This document shows positions 25,036-36,328 of a stretch of 64,000 nt of DNA, in pieces. Origin of the DNA: Lytechinus variegatus (lineage: Eukaryota; Echinodermata; Echinoidea; Temnopleuroida; Toxopneustidae); the NCBI RefSeq assembly GCF_018143015.1, contig NC_054743.1, positions 34,931,934 to 34,995,933 of the forward strand, given 5' to 3'. The position numbers and the translations under genes are program-made. Position 1 is the first letter of the stretch. Every line of letters begins with the position of its first letter. A model generated the notes under the pieces. The model was not told where the DNA came from. It made no database searches and saw only the letters and a list, made by a program, of their open reading frames with translations.

Positions 25036-28000
25036 TCAATTGTCACTGTCACTGTCGATGTGATAGTCGTCTAAAATAATCTCATCATATTCATCCCCAG
25101 ACCATTCATCAGAATCATACATGTTTGTGCAAGTGGCTGGAACATCATTTTCATCACCTGCAATTGAACCGCGATGTAAAGAACCTGAGTAAATCCTCCA
25201 ACATTCCTCTCCTATTTCTTTATTCCCAAACCTGTATCTTCTCAGGAACTCTACTTTAGGGATAACAACATTGATATCGAGCAAAATCATGTCAATAACT
25301 GATGAAGGAAGGCCACAAGCTATATCTGGTCCACTGTACAGGGATTCAGGACTTCCCAGTAGAGAATCTCTGTATTGCTTTAATGAACGCTCCAACTTAG
25401 CATGCTCCTCCTCTGATGGGACAGACACATCAAATTCACTCAGTTTTTTCTCCCTGCAGATTGACTCGTATGCCAGATGTTCCAATCGATAGCATGGTGT
25501 GTCACATGTACTCCCAGCACACATGCACTTCAAAGCACAAATGTCGCAACACTCATGTAATACATGTACAACATCAGAAGTTTGAGCTTCTCCGAAACAG
25601 TCTACAATCGCTGCTCGTCGGCAGGAATCACCATTGATGTATCTCTTGATTTCATCTGAGGTACCATGCTTTGTGTCTCCTGGATACTTCATGCAAATAC
25701 TCAAGCTCTTCTTCCCATCTCTCCCGACTCTCCCAGACATCTGTACATAATCATCGATATGACTTGGCACTCCATACATGATGACGTTGTGACAGCCTTG
25801 TACGTCCACACCCATGCCAAAAGCAATCGTTGCCACAAGCACCCTAATCATTCCCTTGCTGTCTCCGAAGTCCTTCACGATATGTTGCTGGACGTCATCC
25901 TCGCTGTTGGTGTGATACATCTGTACATAAGCCTTGTGTGTGGGGGGCAGCTGATACATGAACATGGAATAAACTTCCGAAACAATCTTCCTTGACTGGC
26001 AGTAGACAAGAAAACGGTCACAGTCTCTTCCTCTATCTTGTAGCTCTTTGACGAGAAAAGCCAGATTGGTATCTGGTGAATTGGATGAAGATTTCATAAA
26101 TGAATGTTTGATGTTACTCCGGTCTGGCGATGCACTGATTGTGGTGTAGTTTTTCAAACTTAAGGATTGGACGATACTCCTCCTAACCTCTTTGGTTGCG
26201 GTAGCTGTCAAAGCAACGACTGGAACTGGTGGAAGAATTGAGCGTAGCTCACCAATCTTGTTGTAGCTCTCTCTGAAGACCTTGGTTGTCCCAGTTGACT
26301 GACCCCTATATGAATGAAGAGATAAAAAGGGGAAAAGAAAGAAGGTTACACTATGTGATGAAATGTACATTTAAAGGACAAGTCCACCCCAACAAAAACC
26401 TGATTGGAATAAAAAGAGAAAAATTCAACAAGCACAACACTGAAAATTTCATCAAAATCGAATGTAAAATTATGGCATTTTCAAGTTTTACTTCATTTCC
26501 CAGAACAGTTGTATGCACATCTCGGTCGGCATGCAAATGAGGAACTGATGACATCACTATTTCTTTTGTATTGTATTATATGAAATATGATTTTTTGTCA
26601 TCATTGTCGCGTGAAATGAAGTTTCATTCCTCCCTGAACACGTGGAATTCCATTATTTTAACATTTTGTGCTTCAGGCAAGGAGGCCCTAATCATCAAAT
26701 TCGTAAAAATTGAAATATTGTATAATTAAAACAATAAAAAGCAAAAGAAATAGTGAGTGAGTGACATCATTGAGTCTCTCGTTTGGATGTTACTGGCTCA
26801 TTCATAAAACTAGTTTGTTAAAAATAAGGGAAACTTTGAAATATCATAACTTTATTTTACATCCGATTTTGATGAAATTCTCAGCATTGTGCTTCTCTTA
26901 TTTTCCTCTATTGATTCAAATCAACATTGCTCTGTGGTGGACTTGACCTTTAAAGAAAGACTAACTTCCCCCCTGTAAATTTCAGCTTAAATCATGTTGT
27001 AGGCCTATATAAAGAGTTGATCGATAAGATTTGTTGGTACATGTGGGCTCTGCCTCTGTGAATGAATAATCAATTTTGTACAAAATTTTATCTAGGAGGC
27101 ATGTTCTTTTACTCAAAGAACTTTTTTTACTGAAATGCAAAATATCGAAAATAATGAGAAATTTAATATGCTTGCCGGATCTAGCCTACATGTACATCTA
27201 CATGTATCTATTCAATTTTGGGCCAGGCAGGAATTCATATGTATAAACCGATTCACATTGATTGACCAGTGCAGTGACCACTGCAATATTTTTTACCTGT
27301 ACATCTGCATGTATACATAACCATAACCATAGTTGTTGTGTGTCTGGACGATCAATTTTAGAAAGTCAGTTGGAAAAAATACAAGCAGTTTCATCAATTT
27401 TTAGTCCAAAATGTTAAAAAATATCATGGAGAACAAAATAGATGATTGCAACTATTGAATTCATATTTTTAGTGTAATCCAAATTTTAAAAAGGCTTCAA
27501 AATTATAAAGTGTCCGGACACCCGACCCCCCCCCCCCCATCCTACATGTACTGTTATAACTCATTATCATATGAAAAGGGTGACAATTTCAATCCTACAC
27601 TACTTTTAATATAAATTTATCAAATTCAGAAAAATAATCAAAAAAAAAAATCAATACTGTAACAATGAAAGCATCTTACCATTTCTTCACACAGTGGCTT
27701 TCATCCACAAAGAGTCCACATAGCCGACCCCTCACAGTGCTTATTGTGATTAGGTCCCTTCCAGAGTCTCCTGTCAAAACTTCAGGGCTTGAGAGTATCA
27801 AGGAATGGCAACCATTAGCTAGCTCTTCCCTGATTTTGTCGGTGATTCCTCCACTCAAATCAACAGCTGAAATACCACTTTTCCTCGCAATATCAAGTTG
27901 GTCTCGGATAAGTGATTTTAGAGGCATAACCACTATGGCAAGTGAATTAAATCCGACATCTTGACCACGAAGAAAGTCCATGCATAGAGGAGCACCACGG

Positions 28001-28158
28001 AAAACTACACTCTTTCCAAAGCCTGTTGGCAAGCTAACGAACAGATCGTGTCCTAACAAAAATGAAGATAATGCCTCTTCCTGTTGCTTCCTGAATTTGA
28101 TGGAAAGTTTTCCTGAGGCATGAAGTAAAGCGTCCTGTAAACTGGGTCTGGTACCCAT
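25036..28158 (-). CDS. RecQ-like SF2 DNA helicase of the transposon, 2 exons, 582 aa
   Basis: Exons 28158-27680 and 26305-25036 join across a GT-AG phase-2 intron to give ...DESHCVKKW|GQSTG..., 1,749 bases with stop. An ATP-dependent helicase is predicted from the ordered RecQ motifs: FRKQQEEA (motif 0), LPTGFGKS (Walker A), FVDESH (DEAH box), ALTATAT (III), FLVYCQSRK (IV), VLVATIAFGMGVD (V) and QMSGRVGRDG (VI). A Cys cluster follows (HECCDICALKCMCAG...C), like the RecQ zinc-binding module. The C-terminus is short and acidic, and no HRDC domain is seen. The usual HDFRP segment after the DESHCVKKWG motif is replaced by QSTGTTKVFRES. A MITE sits in the single intron. Inside a TIR-bounded element and convergent with the transposase, it probably assists transposition or repair; a co-opted cellular gene is the alternative. 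Confidence 0.88.
26371..26954. mobile_element. MITE of the AAAGGACAAGTCCACC family in the helicase intron
   Basis: The ends TTAAAGGACAAGTCCACC and GTGGTGGACTTGACCTTTAA are inverted repeats. It is closely similar along its length to 13273-13879. It lies wholly inside the intron and does not disturb the coding sequence. Confidence 0.8.
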
Positions 28159-29255
28159 TCCTCTAAAAATCGTCTCAAAAACTGGCTTTAAGTTTCAACA
28201 AAAATACATGTAGATGAACTCTAGTTTGACACTTTGTTTGTCAAACGCGAACTTTAGTTTGAACCAAACTTCGAAGCAAAAGTTCCAAAATATCTCGTTA
28301 TAAAACAGATGTATACTAGTTGTGCTTCGTCTGGTAATTTAATCGGTAAAAATGTGAGTGGAAGAACAGTACTAATATACAGCCTGGCAAAAATCAAAGG
28401 GTAGATCTACTCGCGGAATCGAAGATACATGTAATACTATAGTGCATGTGGAAAAATCAGCTTGTATTAAACACACCATAGCTAGGGCATGAACACACAG
28501 CCAGCTAATCCAGCCAAACAAAAGAGTTATCCAACCATGCACCTGGCAGACAATGCAACACCAACAAGCTAAGTTTGGTGTGTAGTCTGATCATTCAAAC
28601 TGTAATATTTTATTCTCGGATGAAAAGATTTTGTAAGATAGAAAACACTCAATAAAACAGCATATCATTGAAAAGCATTCCAATATTATGGCCATATGTA
28701 CATTCAAAATGGATTTAAATTGATTTTACTTTGGTGTTTTAATGTTAATGCAATTTAAAACATTTTTCTTCGTATTATCTTGGTTTTATTATGATCATTG
28801 TATGTTATCGGTCTATTATCTGCCCTAGTTTATGCCGGGATTTTAAGCTTTTGGTTACTTTTTGATGAATATATATTAATAAGACTTGAAATTGAATTTG
28901 TTTTGACCAATCGATTTTAATAGTTATAATGTACTCAATCAGTCATTGTTGACATCAAGCAAAAACAGTTACAGTGTATATGCACTAAAAATGGGGGTAA
29001 TCTTATTGTTATAATTTGACGAATTAAGCAACTTAATGATTATGAACAGCATTCCCTTTAGAAATATTTGATATGACTACTTTTACAGGGGGCAAGGGTT
29101 TGCATGCCTCCCCCAAGATTTACCACCGAAAGGTCAACAAATCATGAAAAGAATAGGATTCAAATTTTCCAAAGTATTGAGAAACAATGTACATATCCAC
29201 ATGTAGGCATAACCATGGAGGTATGGCATACTCATCGGGATACACTGGAAACAAG
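28159..29255. other. 5' flank of the helicase gene inside the transposon
   Basis: About 1.1 kb between the helicase start codon and the inner end of the right inverted repeat. No gene is seen. The word GCAAAAGTTCCAAAATATC and short inverted segments near 28228-28275 (TTTGTTTGTCAAACG..., TTTGAACCAAAC) are present but unassigned. Confidence 0.5.
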
Positions 29256-30194
29256 TGGCAAACAACCAATTAATGTTACAAACGCTGAATGCCCTGTGGC
29301 CCCTGGGGAGCCGGCTTATCACGGAGGTCTGGAGGTCATTTCATGTCCTGATTTGCCTAGTCTAGTCATTTACACTGTAATACTTATTCCACGGATGAAA
29401 TTAATGGGTAAGAAGATTTTTTTTGGCTAGCACGAGATGTGGATATTGAATTGTCATGGCGGTATATGTCTATTTAGTAGAACATCGGTCACATCTGTGT
29501 ATTTCCGTCGTCCTTGGGGTGAAAATGTATTTTGGTGGAGAAAAAAGTTTGGTAAGAGAGACTAGTCGTACCTGTGGGCCTCTGGTCTGGTTTCCCCTGA
29601 CCCTCCACTGCCCATTGACCACGATGGGGGGAGGGGGTCAGCATCTCTTGATGCTGCCAGAGCCAGAGATGTTTACCAGCTGTTTCCTCCTTGTGACTGG
29701 TGTAGTCTACTTATTCAAACTTTGATACTTGATTCATGGGTGGAATCATCTGGCGAGGGAGCAAGGCGCTGAATAGATATTTTTTAAGTGCATGAACACA
29801 GAGCCTTATGTTTATAGTGTATAAAAAAAGCACAACTTTGCAATTTCAACCCTGTTTGAGGTGAAGTTGTTTGGGTAAAAATGTGTCTTGTTTGGTGTGT
29901 GAGACTAGGGCACCTGACCCCCTACCGTGTAACTTGTTTGATTGATGCGTAGCTTTTCTGACGCAGCAAAGTTTTGTACTGGACCTTGGTGGGGAGCGAA
30001 GATGAGTGGATTGGCGCTGATTAGAGATTGGGAGACATGTGCCCTCTATGTTAGCTTTTGGGAAAGGGCACTTCCAAACAACAAGGTCCAATCTAAGATG
30101 AGTGGATTGGTGCTGATTAGAGATTGGGAGACATGTGCCCTCTATGTTAGCTTTTGGGAAAGGGCACTTCCAAACAACAAGGTCCAATCTGGAC
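29256..30194 (-). repeat. Right terminal inverted repeat
   Basis: This is the reverse-complement partner of 8460-9298. It is about 100 bases longer because of a 96-bp internal tandem duplication next to the terminus. The inner boundary is at the shared AACAACCAATT word, where homology stops. Confidence 0.92.
29999..30190. repeat. 96-bp tandem duplication within the right TIR
   Basis: Copy 1 (29999-30094) and copy 2 (30095-30190) differ at a single base (GGCGCTGA versus GGTGCTGA). The left TIR has one copy only. The duplicated unit covers the subterminal region, where transposase binding would be expected. Confidence 0.93.
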
Positions 30195-30199
30195 TACTA
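30195..30199. repeat. Right target-site duplication TACTA
   Basis: TACTA follows the right terminus CCAATCTGGAC and matches the five bases before the left terminus. Confidence 0.6.
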
Positions 30200-33100
30200 C
30201 TGTACCTGCTCTTGGGGTACGCACGTTGAGTGGATGTTGAAGACTGATTCATTGTAACATAGGGGTAGGAAGGACTCTTGGAGGGACTCGGGTAATCTCT
30301 TTGTCCTAATTTAAAGTAATTTGTCACACTTTTTTTCGGAAGAAATTAAAGAAACCACACATTAAGTCCTACTGAAATTGCATATACAATATTTATTTTG
30401 TCATATTCTCATAGCATTCATTGAATCTCGGTATCCCACAATATTTTTTTTTCTTTTTTCTTTCAGAAATGACTTTATTTTACCTGTATCAATTATTTAT
30501 GTATTCGACTTGTATTATCGGAACACATCAAAAGATGCCGAGAAATTCACGGAGAACATAAACGTGAGAGAGCGACTCCATGGAGAGAGCATCAAAATGT
30601 AAATCAAAGTGTTTTGTTCAAAAGGTAATTTTTCCTCTGCGAAAATTATATGTATTTCAAGCAGGGAATTTATGATTCCTTTGTTCAATTTAAAATTTAA
30701 CCCACGATACATTGACGAAAAGGATCACTTTTTTATGTTCGCATCCTTTGCATCGCGATCCTGAACCAGTTTGAATTCATCATAAATTATGATAGATATA
30801 CTAGTATAGACTTTACATTACAATCCAACAGTTACAAATCATTTACCGATCGCATGTCATGCATTGCTTGATTATTTTGTATTGATTGATTCCCAACTTC
30901 TTCGGGTTTATTTTTCTTCAGTGTTATAACTTTCTATCCCATCTTCTTGCATCAAATCATTCGCGTCCTCGAATCAAGCGATTACACATTTGGGCCGGGG
31001 ATTTGGGATTTTCTGAAAGGGTTTATGGCTTTTTGTTTCCATCAATACATTTTCACCTTGCTATGGTTAGGTCTGCATGCCAATGTCTATTTTTATACTA
31101 TAATCAATTTTCACCAATAACCCGATTTCGATTCGTTTACAGGGACCATCATTGTATTGGTTATAGACTGCTTTCAAATTATTATATTTTCTGCAGTCTT
31201 CCCCCTGATGGTTCGCTGGGCTGCAATTCCCTATTAGACACGCCCATTTCATAACAATTCAAACCCACTCGTTATCCGGCTTTTCGATACCGGCGTCAGT
31301 CATGTTGGTGTCGGGATATTGATTTTATTTGCGATAATGAAAAGGGGGACTGGCTTGGCCTAACGATTTTTTGAGGAATGAAAGGGAGTTGGAAGGTTAT
31401 CGATTGTTTAATTCAAGAGTTTTGCAACTCGGCTTTCTAGCAGCTAAGTTTGTTTAGACATGTGGGCTTTACTTGTAGCGAGTTTCCATGGGGGAGATTG
31501 GATGAAGCGAGGTCGAAGTTTGTTGTAACTACCCCCCACCCTTTCATCAATTTTCCTTTTCTACTGATTTTCATTGCCTCCCTTGTTTGCGCCTGTCTCT
31601 CTTATTCTTTCTTTCCTTCGTTTTTCACTCTTCTCCTTCTTTTCACTTTGTCAAATAATTACTTTTGGATGCTTTGTCATATTTTGTTTCAGGGATAATT
31701 CATCTTATAGTGATGATGATGATGATAATAATAATAATGATGATGATGATAATAATGAAAAAAAAACAATAATAAACCGGTGGTTATAAAGCGCATAGAT
31801 TAGATCAAGTGAATATAAGACTAAATAGTTGTAGCCCAATTGAAATCAAACAAACAGATAAATTGGCTCAACGACAGTTAAATAAAATGGTTGACAGATG
31901 AACCTTTAGTAGAACTAGTTTTACAGTTGTTTCACTTACTTAGTTTAAAACCTTAAGAATTCAATAGATATTATTTCAAATCTAATTTAAATGAATTTAA
32001 AGTACAGCAATTATTTGTTTAAGTTATCTCTGTTAAAATCATATCTGAGACTGCAGCCTGATTTATGGATGATTGCAAAGTCAACGAGATACAAACTGCA
32101 TAGAAATCAAGAGTCACACAAAAGAATTCACCTTTTAAAGGAAAGAAATAAATTCATTTTTATTTCATTCAAAAATATATGTACATGAATAAACAATCTG
32201 TATTTACAGGCAAATCACATCAAAGACACGCAAAAGTTTATGTATTTTAAAAATAAATACTGATAAACAATACTTAATGTATTAATTTCTTTGATAGCTT
32301 TAAGCACAATGTTTCATTTTTGCATTTATTGTCCTTTTCTCATTTCTGAGTAAAAAATGCAAAATACATACATTAACGTATCATAAACAATATGTTCATG
32401 AAGCAATTTAATTTTCGTACATTGACAAATGTGATTCTGATTTGATTTGTGGTAGAAAAACATCACTTTGTGGGGGGGGGGGGGGGGTCGAGAGAGAAGA
32501 TGAGAGGGAGAGAGGAAAGTAGGAATAAAGAAGAGATTTATGTTGTTACAGTGGAGAATAAACAATTCAAAAAAAGAAAACAAGAATATGTCATTTATTC
32601 TTATTTCATTCCATGTGTTCACATACAAACTACTCACTTGGAATGTCTAGACGCCATGCAAATACGATGATCTAAGAGAAGTTGATAACAACATCAATTG
32701 TGAGTGGAAAAAACAAACTTCATCAAAACAATAATGAAGCATATCGTTAATTTTCATAAGAAACTTAACATCATAAATCAAATAAAAATCATGCAAACCA
32801 GTTTGAATTGTCATTGCAATTATTCATACATAATTTCAATTATATTTAATACTGTTACGTACATTCATAAGAAAAGAAAAAAATCCAAATTGTCCTTCTA
32901 GCAGAAGATGGCAAAACACATCAAGTTATCGTTACTTAAATACAGTTAAAAAAATAAGATACACGAGTATATGCCTCAGAGTAAAATAATATCAGGAACA
33001 TCCCTGCTTTCAATTATATGTTTCAATATAATAATCCAAAGACACAAATAAATTAAACTTCTTCACAGCATACAATCCATTATGTAACAAAGGTTTCAAA

Positions 33101-34980
33101 ATATATTTGGGTAATCATGTAGATTTCTATATTGCAAACTTGCAATACACATTCTGCCGAATACATCATTTATCATTTTGAAAACTAGAACTTCACACTA
33201 AACATATACATCTCCATAAATTTGTTCAGAATATGCATGTTTTACATGCCTGATAACATACTGTACATAAATGTATCATTCAATGATACAAAATAATCAA
33301 ATATAGGAGAAAAAAAATGAAATACACAAAATTCGATAAAAAGTAAACAGTAGCAGATTTTATGATCTCGATATTTTCAAACAATACCAATATTTGATAG
33401 GAGTATTTATGCAAAATTTAATCAATAATCGGTTGCCGCATAGTTTTATTGATTATTTTTCATTTATAGACCATCCTTACAATACAAGAAATAGAGAAAA
33501 GCAAAATTTTAAATCTTGACAAAAATAATACCAATTTGGGAAAACAATCAATTTCATTTTCTGGTCCTACTTTATGGAATAATCTGCCAAGTAATATTAG
33601 AAACACCCCCAGTCGTAAGATATTTTAATAGCAAATCGTTAAAATCAATGCTACTGGAAGATTATAATTAATTTGGTATGGTAAAATACTGCCTGAAAAC
33701 AAATAATTCTATATAAAGATTTTGTGAATAATTACGATATTTTTTTTTCTTGTAAATAGTGTAAATATGTTCACTGAAAATGATCAAAATTTTCTGCAAC
33801 AGTAATAAGAAGAATTAGTATTGAATTTGATGTACAATATTGAGATTTAGTTAAATTTATTGTTTAAACTATGATAATGACAACATTTGCACAGTGAATT
33901 TTCAAGAAAACAATGAATGCATGAATATACATCATAGTTAGAAAATATTTTGAACAAACATGCATTACAGATGTTGACGTTGCTGGCTTTCCATAGTTGC
34001 GATTGATTGGATCATTGCAACTCTTTATAAGACAGGGCCCTAGTTTCAGTCAAACTCTAGTCTAAAATGTGGTTTGACTGTGGATAACCAATTGTGAATC
34101 AAAAATCTTAACAGTACTTTCATTTTTAAACAGTTTGAGTACTTGACACACCAATCATTCCTATCCATCTGGGAAAAAAAGTAATGTATTTTGTCTACAA
34201 TGATAGTATAATGATAAACCAAAGTATTATGATACATTCGATGTGAACAAAATGTGAACATTTTCAGCTTCATATAATTCAAGTACAGGGTAAAAATGGC
34301 CTATCAGGTTAAACAAGACTTTATAATACAGGCTAGTATCATTGGAAATAATTGGCTTCCAAAAGAATGAGTAAACAAAATGAAATAATTTTCTAATTGT
34401 TATTACATGTCAGTAAGCTATCCTTGAAGCCACCTACATGAGAATAAATATGAACCGGACTAAATTTAGCAAAGATTTCATTTAGACTTAATTTGTGTAT
34501 TAGCTAAGAAAAAAGGAAGAAGTTTTCAGTTGACAATAACTCAAATCATGATATTTTTATGAGTTAAAACATATTGTACATGTATCACTGACCCTGTGTG
34601 ACTGTCCACTTTTAGCATGGTATGGCAATGAGTTGATAACATTTAATAAAGAATGACATTTTTTGTGCAAAAAAGTTGAATGCTTACAACATCAAGGGGC
34701 ACTCATAGTGTACGCCTACCAACAGAAACAACAACAGTTCCATCATTATAATGATGTTAGATGACATTCAGCATATTTTGTACCTAGTGCAGTACAGTAG
34801 GCAAGAGGAATGGACATCTTATTACGACTTATGTATAGGGCTGGATGATATGACAATAATGATAATAAAATATCGTGACATTAAAGCTTCAATGAATAGA
34901 CAATATGGGTCCACAATCAGTTGTCTTATATAATATTGTAGACAATTGTGTTTAACACAAGATAAACGTTAAGAACCCAC
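30200..34980. other. Gene-poor AT-rich stretch
   Basis: No coding sequence is supported. Frames of 60-120 codons (for example 30886-31254 on +) lack recognisable domains and plausible splice partners. Notable contents are a SINE tail at 31689-31800, a G homopolymer at about 32461-32477 and a repeat piece at 33973-34055 (GGCTTTCCATAGTTGCGATT...AGACAGGGCCC) related to 43597-43868. Confidence 0.5.
31689..31800 (-). repeat. SINE 3' tail with (GAT/AAT)n microsatellite
   Basis: On the - strand ATGCGCTTTATAACCACCGG is followed by TTATTATTG and an (ATC/ATT)n run. A GCGCTATA(A/T)-type tail followed by simple triplets is typical of tRNA-derived SINE 3' ends in these genomes. Confidence 0.45.
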
Positions 34981-34984
34981 TGCA

Positions 34985-35190
34985 CTATTCGAATAAGAGT
35001 AGGGGGAACCCTGGTGTAGTGGTCCACCTGCATTCCCCAACCAGTTATCGGGAGGAGAGACCTGCAGGTCACTGTTCTGTATGCGCGCCCTTCCAGGTGA
35101 CCCAGATTGGCTGGCTCCTCCAATGCGCCTTTGAATGTCTTTGAAAGATATATGGCGCTATACAAATGCTGTACATCATCATCATCTTCC
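34985..35190 (+). repeat. SINE-like element with GGCGCTATACAAATGC tail
   Basis: The unit starts with a CCTGGTGTAGTGGTCCAC block resembling a polymerase III A box. It ends ATATGGCGCTATACAAATGC followed by (CAT)n. The B box is not obvious, so the head is degraded or of another class. Confidence 0.55.
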
Positions 35191-35579
35191 CTGATCCAAC
35201 TCACCAGGTTCTAATGGAAAAAGGTCATAAAAAGAATGTCATCCCTATCTGATAATTACATTCCCCATCTGCTGCTTTAATAAGTGCTATTTCAACATTA
35301 CCATGACAATGTTTGAAAATTATTCATTGGGGATGATACACTATCATATCATGATTTTTTTTTCAGCTGACGATAATTCAATACTCAAATATGCTATACT
35401 GAGTAGCCCTACTTAAGTAAATAACTGAAGAAAATACCGGTACCATCTTTTTACACCTACAGTACACTTATGAAACATTTTACGAGGCAAAATAGGAGCA
35501 CATGTCAAAAATTACTGTTTGTTGAAAATACATGTAGGATTTCAGTGGTCACACTGGCAGTCATTGTCGGTGAGTTGTA

Positions 35580-36254
35580 TCATCTGTCGTCAGATTTTTT
35601 CTTCCAGAGGGGTGTAGCTACAGCACTCTGAACTCTTGCCACGGTGATATAATGACCTGGGTTTCCTGCTTCACCATGGTATAGGGTGTAAAGCTCCTCT
35701 ATGGCACGCTCTTCAATCTGGGGAGAGGGGCAGAGAAAATAAAGAAACAGATGAAGAAAGAAAGAGATACAAGAGGATATGCAAGGTGGTTCGAAAAACG
35801 AGTTTCGCCTGATTTTGCAATCAATGAAATATGCAATATGATCTTTTGACCCCTAGATGACCTTTAGATGAAAACGAAAGGCACTGAAAACACAAAAAAA
35901 ACTTCATTCAGCACCGTAGGATAAATTTCTTGCTGAAGGTTGATTCAGAGTTAAAATCACAAGATCACCCAGTGGATTAGTCTTCAAACTTTGAAAAGGA
36001 GGGTAATGGGTTCGAATCACAGCCAGGGCGTAATTTCGTTCAGCAGGAAATTGACCCATATTGTGCTGCACTCAACCCAGGTGAGGGAAATGGGTACCTG
36101 GCAAGATTTTATAGTTTGAAATGCATGTGCACTGCCAAAGACTTAGGAGCTTAAGCCAACTGAATAATATCTGAGTACTTTTGGAAAGGCCGAGAGATAT
36201 ATAGGGTAAGCAATATGCACTACACAAGAACAAGTTATTATCATCATCATCACC

Positions 36255-36286
<32 letters not shown>

Positions 36287-36295
36287 TATTATAAT

Positions 36296-36328
<33 letters not shown>

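Larger units (their letters stand above)
8460..30194. mobile_element. Giant two-gene DNA transposon (DUF6589 + RecQ helicase), Academ-like
   Basis: About 21.7 kb are bounded by long inverted repeats whose ends read GTCCAGATTGG (left) and CCAATCTGGAC (right). The 5-bp direct repeat TACTA lies immediately outside each end (8455-8459 and 30195-30199). An alternative parse is AGTCC...GGACT ends with a 3-bp ACT duplication. Inside are two convergent spliced genes: a DUF6589-type protein (+) and a RecQ-like helicase (-). Both have uninterrupted reading through canonical splice sites, and the repeats are nearly identical, so the copy looks young and possibly intact. The pairing of a large transposase with a superfamily 2 helicase is, as I know it, a trait of Academ elements, but neither that family nor the roles of the proteins were tested here. 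Nested MITEs and tandem repeats account for part of the unusual length. Confidence 0.85.

Noticed and set aside
25036-28158. Helicase as an ordinary host RecQ gene
   Set aside because: It lies inside the TIR pair, is shorter than host RecQ proteins, lacks an HRDC domain and has an altered post-DEAH segment. Host origin is not fully excluded.
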